Shown: positions 57,637 through 64,000 of the stretch, piece by piece
Numbering within the stretch: the stretch's first letter is position 1
Layout of the letters: the number at the start of each line of letters is the position of its first letter
Origin: Xylogone sp. PMI_703
Taxonomy: Eukaryota > Ascomycota > Leotiomycetes
Assembly: GCA_021399445.1 (NCBI GenBank)
Contig: JAJTUQ010000004.1
Span: forward strand, 1 to 64,000
Direction of reading: 5' to 3'
DNA: 64,000 bases
The notes under the pieces: model-generated
Database searches by the model: none
Seen by the model: the letters and a program-made list of their open reading frames with translations, nothing else
What the model was told of the DNA's origin: nothing
Position numbers and translations under genes: made by a program

Positions 57637-59500
57637 CTATTTACCATGCAATCCTAGCAATTGGCCCTTTGGCCGCATTCTCACGGCCAACTTCCTCATC
57701 TCATCCATCAAGAGTATCCCAAGCGCAAGAGGAAGCTGAATGGACCAGAACTCAATCGGTATACTTGCTGTGCCAAAAATAGACTGGATACCTGGCTCCT
57801 CGGTCACAAACACAGCGATTGCAAGGCTCATGGCTGCTCCAGTTAAAATCCAAGGGTTCCTTCTTTGCTTCCGGACAGGATCAGCCTGGACTATCGAAAG
57901 CCGCTTGTTGCGAATGCTGAGGATGTTACCCCATTGCAGAATCACGAGTGTGACAAAATACCCGCTCTGTCCTACCGTGTTGAAGTGGACGAGCTCATCT
58001 TCGGCATAACCGTAAAAACCATCCGAATATTTCTCAAATGCAAAAACCAACGCGTGGAAAGGGATGCCCGTATGCTTATACATATAAAAGAAGAACATTG
58101 AGTGTGCGCATATGGTTTCCATAACGCCTATAAATAGGTAGCTCTGTGTGTAGAGCTTCAGGTTGATAAGATGATCTTTCTTATGATTGCGAGGGGGGAG
58201 ACTGAGCAGGTCCAATTTCTCTTTTTCCATAATAAGAGAGAGTGAAAGGAAAAGATCTGTAAAGACGCAAATGATGATCATGAGGAAGGAAGAGAGTGGC
58301 AGAGGGACTTTGAAGTAAACGTTCAAGAGGACAAGCAAAATCTCTGACTAAGAACCGGTAGGCAGGAGATAATTGATAACCTTTTGCTGGTTTTGGAAGA
58401 CAAGACGCCTTAGCCTGATAGCTTCGACTATTGAATCGAACTTGTCAAGGAGCACAAGATCAGTGGCCTCAATTGTAACATTATTGCCTGAGCTGATAGC
58501 AATTTCGACATCCGTTGTACGAAGAGCAGGGGCGTCGTTTACACCATCTCCCGTAACGGTTATCACATTGCTATAGGCTTTGAACTTTTTCACAATTCGG
58601 AGGTTTTGTTCTGGACTTGTGCGCGTAAATACTATTTCCTCATATTTGCAGATGATATCCTAGTCTTCATCCTTAAGCCTTACAATGTCAGAGCTTTCTA
58701 GGAGAAGTGTAATCCTCGTGGAGGACGTGGCGATAACTTTCTCTTGAGAATCGTATGAGGAATTACGACTCGTCACGATTTTTTGAATCTGTCAAGATCA
58801 GCTGCACCACGAGTAAAGATGCCTATGTCACGAGCGATTGCTGCAGCAGCAAGGCCTAAATCACTAGTCACCATGAAGAAACGTATTCCTGCTCGGCGGC
58901 ATGACGCTATTGTTGAGCTAGCCTCTCTACGTGGTGGATCAATGATACCGAGAACGCCGATAATGGTGAGCTCATTGATGTTGGATTGAACTTCGTCTGC
59001 AAAGGCGTTGGAGCTGAGAGTCGTGGCTGGGTTTATATATCGTTAACCAAGATGACCCGCTCTACATTTCTCGATAGCTCTTCCTGGAGCGCAACAAATT
59101 TAGCCTTAGCAGCAAAGTCTAGAGGCACGATGCTATTGTTCTCAAATGACCAGTAAGTTGTACAGTTTGGCAAGAGTACGTCTGGAGCTCCTTTCACTAA
59201 CATCAAGTGCGCTTTCTCGGGAGTCGATTCCACGGATTCTCTGGATGCGCCATGGAGAGTGAGCATCCACTTGTTTTTGGAGTTGAAAGCCACTTGGAAT
59301 AGTACTGGGCTGTACTTCTGATCGTTTCAACAGCGCCGTCCTGGGCTGCTTCCGCAAATTTCAAGACTGCACCGTCGGTGGCGTTCCCCTGAACATCGCG
59401 CTCCATAGCTGGACGCTCCATTGATAAAATATCAAAGTTTGCATCGTTGCATAAGATTGCGGATTGATGAAGCTCACTTAGTGCGGTTGACTTTCCTTCA
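57637..59500 (-). pseudogene. P-type ATPase of the Na/K-like (type IIC) class, N-terminally truncated
   Basis: Minus-strand blocks occur in correct order: NDANFDILSMERPAMERDVQ and GNATDGAVLKFAEAA (59,360-59,450); VKGAPDVLL (about 59,190-59,220), the nucleotide-binding KGAPE-type motif; GVLGIIDPPRREASSTIASC and RAGIRFFMVTSD (58,860-58,960); VFTRTSPEQNLRIVKKFKAY and VITVTGDGVNDAPAL (58,520-58,640), the hinge motif; LLPTGS then an in-frame TAG at 58,348; and a 233-codon intact C-terminal frame with the last membrane helices (57,637-58,338). The N-terminal helices and the DKTGT phosphorylation site are missing. Frameshifts occur near 59,280 and 58,770. The gene exported or exchanged alkali cations at the plasma membrane. 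This copy is dead. Confidence 0.88.
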
Positions 59501-59710
59501 GAAAGTGTAGAAAGCGGCAGAGAGAGTGAGGAGGAGCAAGTAGAATGGTTGGCAACAACAAGAAAGAAGCACTCAACCGCGGGGTAAGACGGTCCCGCTG
59601 CTTCGGCGGGAGGAACCTGACAATGAGCTCGAGTTACTCTTCCGAGAAGATGAAGACAACGAGGGATTTGCAGATGAAGAAGGTGATCTGAGGGTCCGAC
59701 TCAGCAGGCG
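59480..59710 (+). pseudogene. Vps72/YL1 (Swc2)-like N-terminal fragment
   Basis: The plus strand reads SVESGRESEEEQVEWLATTR and KKHSTAG. After a one-base frame change it reads REEPDNELELLFREDEDNEG and FADEEGD. Fungal Swc2/Vps72 proteins of the SWR1 histone-exchange complex begin with a similar R-STAGN motif followed by an acidic (D/E)ELELLFxEDE stretch. Only about 70 residues remain and the frame is broken. It directly abuts the truncated end of the ATPase pseudogene. The family call is tentative. Confidence 0.5.
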
Positions 59711-60303
59711 CAGTGGGAGAAAGGTAGCATAGCAAAATTCGAGTGGCGATGAATATGGGAAGGTTGGAAAAAGTTGAACGTTTGTCGACGGCAGCGGCTT
59801 GCGAAGTATGCATGGCTTGCTTGATTAATATATCATACATCGAGCTTATCAAATATGCACGCGAAGCTATGCATACTTCAACATTCAACCTTGCTTGCTT
59901 GGGGGAAGACGCAGGATTTATATAAACTTCTATATTTCCACCCTGGATAGAGGCTTTAGTTCAATTCAAGAGTAATCATCTTTGCATTGATTATTTTCTA
60001 TATTCCTGTGCAACTTCATCGAGTTAACAACGCTTCTTCTACAAGGGATCTGAGCTTTGTAATATACCTCTTCTACAACAACGGGAATCCTCTTACGAGT
60101 CAAATTCCTGCCGAGGATTTCTTCGAACAACAGGAAATCTCATCACGTACGAATCCACACTCCAAAGAGACAAACTGATAGATACTTCTTCCCTTAAAAC
60201 AGAACCTCCTGTTCACATGGTCCAGGATAGTTATACTTCTGATCTGAGAAAAGTACATTGTAGTCCAGACTGAGAACATAATTTTTCCATCATTGTTAAT
60301 AGA
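59711..60303. other. Intergenic, no supported gene
   Basis: Overlapping frames on both strands (59,634-59,925 and 59,987-60,178) are not protein-like. Confidence 0.4.
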
Positions 60304-60658
60304 ATGCTTTTCGGATTGTTGTTAGGTCAGTCAGCAACATCGACAATCCTTACACCTTTCACTACTAGGAAGTATGGCTGGGATGAGTTAAGCTTTGATA
60401 AAACTGTGTGGAAAGAATGCGATTTGTAAGTTCTAAAGTCGCCATATCTTAAAATGTAAGTTAACTTGGAACTACAGGAAAGTGGTAGTGGTTGGCATAA
60501 ATGAGAGCACCTTAGAGAATTCTGCAAACATTCGGAGGGGCAAAAGAGGGATCTCGAACTTCAACTTTTTTTGCCTTCTTCACCGCAGCCTTCTTCAAGT
60601 GATAAGTGTTTGGTCAATATTATGGGTAATATGGAGTATCCTGATGCTGCTCACCTAG
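60304..60658 (+). CDS. Putative two-exon small protein, 100 aa, unrecognised
   Basis: The ATG at 60,304 starts MLFGLLLGQSATS and continues TTRKYGWDELSFDKTVWKEC. A 52-bp intron (60,426-60,477; donor GTAAGT, end CTACAG) joins in frame to KVVVVGINESTLENSANIRR. The stop is at 60,656. The short hydrophobic start might be a signal sequence. I do not recognise the family; it may be a fragment of a larger gene. Support comes only from the in-frame splice and codon-like composition. Confidence 0.3.
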
Positions 60659-61364
60659 CTGGGGAAACTCTTTTAGCATCCGATCGAGATTTGGAGGTCA
60701 GCACCTAAGATATGACTGAATCTGTATCAAATTCTCAATACACTTGATTACCATTAAGATGCAGTAAAATTGATAAGCCTAAATGTTGCTAATTTAATAT
60801 AATCATCAAAGAATTGAATCTCTTTTTTACTAGAATAGATGCATTGATAACTTCTTTTTAAAGATATTAATTATAGTTATAATATTAAGGAACTTAAATG
60901 TATTATATATGTTGGATGTGAAGACCTTTAAGGCCGGGTGAACAGATTCTGGCCATTTGATTGATAGTTGTAATCATGACTAGTTAGGCTAAAAGAATTC
61001 CTTTTCAATTAATCCATAATGCTTCCTGCTTCTTTAAGCCATTTTCTCTTCTATACTCATATTACAACCTGTCTGGGAAGGAATTTATATTGGTGGAAAT
61101 GTATTTTCTCGGGAGCTAATTCTAGCTTCTTGGAAAACAGAATGTAATTTTACCGTATCATTCCAAGGCAGACTAAGTCCCTAAGGTTTTCCTTGCATTT
61201 GTCATGATACTGAATATGATACTCCATTAAAAAAGCACAATACCTAAGTTCGGACGTGTGACTGGCAGCCTCAAAGATACTTCGGTGTTGGCATAGATTT
61301 TCAGGTTGCATCACGCCACTCCTCAACGTACATAAGGATTTTATCGATAGCGTCAATCCTTGTT
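60659..61364. other. Intergenic, no supported gene
   Basis: AT content rises at 60,700-61,000. A minus-strand frame at 61,150-61,356 and the reading RIDAIDKILMYVEEWRDAT near 61,310-61,365 may be a lost 3' exon of the next gene. Confidence 0.35.
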
Positions 61365-61732
61365 TTAACTACTAATTTTGATATCCATCGTCAGGAGTAG
61401 CGAAAGGACTTTCTGCATGTCTGTTTGAAGGCGTGAAAACTGGCTAAAAATGAGGGTTAGAATGTAATTATAAATCGTACACTTACTTACCTTCTTAATT
61501 CTTCTATTTCTTTATTACAATTGCAGATATCCGGTTTGCTTCTGGGAGAGGATGAAGAATCTTGCAGCACTGGGCTGTCAATCTGGCGATTTGCAGAATC
61601 GTAACTGGTATTCGCATCCGAATCTTGGACCATCGACGTTTGAATGAGTTCGTCCATCATTGGGTCATACGGATTGTCATTAGCATGCAAGGCCCAATCG
61701 AAATCCCACTCCAAAGGAAAATTGGAAACCAT
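61365..61732 (-). CDS. Acidic Ser-rich protein with C-terminal coiled coil, 106 aa
   Basis: Exon 1 (61,732-61,491) starts MVSNFPLEWDFDWALHANDN and continues with an Asp/Ser-rich stretch, then KPDICNCNKEIEELR. A 47-bp intron (donor GTAAGT, end TTTTTAG) joins in frame to exon 2 (61,443-61,365), giving QFSRLQTDMQKVLSLLLTMD, a short heptad-like helix. An upstream in-frame Met at 61,918 would add 62 residues but reads less protein-like. The acidic region plus coiled coil is reminiscent of the activator part of a fungal transcription factor, but no DNA-binding domain is visible. The family is unknown. Confidence 0.4.
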
Positions 61733-63767
61733 AGTTTTAATGAAGAATGGGTGAAACTTCTTTCGTGTTATTTGGATGTCCAAGAAAAGATGACGTAATA
61801 TAGTAACGCTGCTACTTACTTTATACATATGATCTGTCAATCTAAAAGATGAACAGGAGCACACGCCTGTACACCGAGCATTTAAAAAAAAGGAAACGCA
61901 TACATATCGATATATCACTAGTTCAATTTTGTTTTAAGAATCTGGAAAGGAAATTCGGTTTTGATGGGTTCGTTTAATGCCATCATGTGAAACGAGCGCC
62001 GAGAGTTGCAGGACCGAAGACAACGTGCAGCAGAAGACTTCAGCGCCGGACATCCTGCTGCCCCACTGACCCTATGGGCAATCATTGGGGGAAAATCATC
62101 ATATGGAGCTCTAGATTCAGTTATGGCCGAGAGGAAGACGGAGATCATTCGCTAGGCTCGGGGGTTTGACCATTTTGTCAACTCTGCCGTATCATCAACA
62201 TCACCTTCGAAACCAGGAGCTGAAGGCTGGGATCGGGGGAGTGACGCGGTTGATCTGCTAGTGCAGTTGAATGATTGTGTTGAGAAGAGTGAGGAAAAGA
62301 TGAGAGTAATCTTTTACCAAGTTTCGGAGAGAGCGCAGATTGAGAGTGTTCTAAGTAAACTACAGGCAGTGTCAAAGTCTGTAAGGATAATGAAGGATCG
62401 AAGAATGTGTAGATATCAGAGCTGAATTTACGAGAACTAATCAAGGGTAGAAAAGGTAATTTAAGATAATTTGTAAGAATTTTTGAAGCCTAAATTTCTA
62501 TGTGGTTGATATTAGATCTATATACGCGATTAGTCAACAAGCTTTTGGTAACTACGGAACTAAGCACACGGTTCCAGTGGGCTAGCTACGTATAGGGTGA
62601 TATGGTTAGATGAGAAGAACAGATTATAATGAGGAAGACCCGAGCCGAACAAGTTTTCTCACGGCTGGAGTATGGATTTAGTTAAAGAGGAACCCTATAC
62701 TGGCTAGGAAGTTTTGCTACGATTGAATCCTCGCAAATTAGATAGTTGCATTACAGAAGTGGTGTTGTTGAACTGGGAGTGGTAACTTACTTGACCATCG
62801 CATGTCGCCCTCATTCATATACCAACGGCTGCTGCCTCCCAAATTCTGATCTATGGCTGCGGGCCTGCTTTGATAGGGGGCTGCTGGTCTGGCCTTTGGG
62901 TGGCGAGGCAGCTTCATGGATTCAGCGGTTCGCTCAAAGCTCCGTCAACAGGTAATTTATACAAAAGTGTTGTCGCACGCTTCCTACACAATCGACCGAC
63001 CCCTCTCACTGTGTACGCGCTCACAAACCCCGATAAAATTAAAGAATCAAGACTGATCAATTCAAAACAACATTGCAGTTATATTACTTTGCGCATATAA
63101 TTCTACCACACGAAAGACAAATGGCAAATATTAGAAGACAATCAGGAAGGTGATATTGCTCTACAGACTAATTCTTCTAGTCTCTATATAGAATTGTACG
63201 CTATTCCACGAAGTCCAATGTGGGGCCTGCATTCGGAAATCTCGATAGATAATACATCTTAGCCCAATACTGGTAACACACTGTACTGTTCCTTTACAAA
63301 CCTTTGTACACTCTCCCATCCAGGGACTTTTCTCGCAATCTGTACCGTCTGACATTAACTACGTGATTCTACATTTCCTTTGGACTTCAAGTTTCTTGTA
63401 GTAAACACGTACCAGTAAGATATCTGACCACTTTAAAGGGGGTGGCAATCCATCTGACATTTGGTTCTGAGCTATCCTCAAGATTCAAGCCCCCTGATCC
63501 AGTGCAGGCCAATCGTACGACCTTTTGTCAAGCTACTCCTTGGCCTTAACCCTAAATCCAGTCCGGAATTGGCGGCGTCATCTTTCTTTCTTCTACTTTC
63601 TCTTCTGTCTTCTTGTAATACTCTATTTCCGTAGTCAGCCGAACGCTAACTAAAATGTAATTAGTTATTAATAGACTACTAGGTAAACTTTCACTTTGTG
63701 GATAGTATAAAGACTTAATGTTCTGATGACCTGAAAATACTTATTTTATATTAAGAATAATTATTAT
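61733..63767. other. Intergenic, no supported gene
   Basis: Frames at 61,918-62,148 and 62,178-62,444 (minus) and 62,746-63,100 (plus) have genic composition but no recognisable domain. AT content rises from 63,650. Confidence 0.4.
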
Positions 63768-64000
63768 TATAATCCTACAAGGATATAACAGGCGACTAGG
63801 TTTTATGACCTCTGTAGCCGTCGCCTCGGTTAAATAAGTTTATATATATCTATAAAAAGATAAAGTCAAAACTATTAAATTACTTATAAAAAGTTATTAT
63901 AATATTAATATAATTATTAATTATCATTAAAATTTAATAAAAAATTTAATACTAAAAGTAAGAAAATTAAAAGATAATAATATTAAAAAAAAAGAAAACT
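63768..64000 (+). mobile_element. Ty3/gypsy LTR, cut by the right window edge
   Basis: TATAATCCTACAAGGATATA through TAGCCGTCGCCTCGGTTAAA aligns with the reverse complement of the gypsy LTR ends (compare 44,950-45,039). Heavily AT-shifted sequence follows, consistent with RIP. It marks the start of another transposon block. Confidence 0.7.

Noticed and set aside
1..64000. tRNA, rRNA, CRISPR array, telomere repeats or a secondary-metabolite cluster
   Set aside because: I scanned for cloverleaf-like blocks, regular spacers, TTAGGG arrays and synthase motifs and saw none.

Overview
This window looks like a filamentous ascomycete (Pezizomycotina) chromosome with a two-speed layout. Long, very AT-rich blocks packed with dead transposons alternate with short blocks of normal base composition that carry a few intron-containing genes and gene remnants. 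Introns are short (about 47-146 bp) with fungal donor, branch-point and acceptor signals. Transposon copies differ from each other almost only by C/T and G/A transitions, many creating TA dinucleotides and stop codons. That is the mark of repeat-induced point mutation (RIP). No tRNA, rRNA, CRISPR array or bacterial-type operon was seen.

Layout. 1-7.8 kb: nested, heavily RIPed LTR elements, made of a Ty3/gypsy LTR, a truncated Ty1/copia, a second Ty3/gypsy, a fresh copia solo LTR and a fresh gypsy-type solo LTR. 7.8-15.1 kb: AT-rich sequence with one clear solo LTR at 11.7 kb. 15.1-16.4 kb: remnants of a Pth11-like receptor gene and of an MFS transporter gene. 16.4-20.2 kb: AT-rich, with a solo LTR at 18.95 kb. 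20.2-26.0 kb: a gene island with an unrecognised two-exon gene (21.85-22.91 kb), a TA-flanked MITE (23.1-23.5 kb), a small LEA-like gene (24.3-24.6 kb) and a 67-bp hAT-type miniature element with an 8-bp target duplication. 26.0-28.2 kb: a pogo/Fot1-type DNA transposon with inverted repeats and TA target site. 28.8-45.3 kb: a solo gypsy LTR, a complete copia element (30,468-36,143, 5-bp duplication ATTCT), a complete gypsy element (37,014-44,410) and LTR fragments. 45.7-50.5 kb: decayed sequence including a Na/Ca-exchanger remnant. 50.57-52.2 kb: an apparently intact DOMON plus cytochrome b561 gene. 53.6-55.1 kb: an SPX-domain membrane-protein gene with a damaged 3' end. 57.6-59.7 kb: a truncated P-type Na/K-like ATPase pseudogene abutting a Vps72/YL1-like fragment. 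60.3-61.7 kb: two small putative genes. The right edge enters another gypsy LTR.

The probably functional genes are the DOMON-b561 redox protein, the LEA-like protein, the unrecognised 21.85 kb gene (possibly altered) and perhaps the SPX gene. They do not form an obvious pathway or cluster. The most unusual feature is an open reading frame encoding a Zn2Cys6-like cysteine cluster. It lies inside the gypsy element on the strand opposite gag-pol, with its own CT-rich leader and a putative downstream intron, and it is split only by one RIP-type stop codon.
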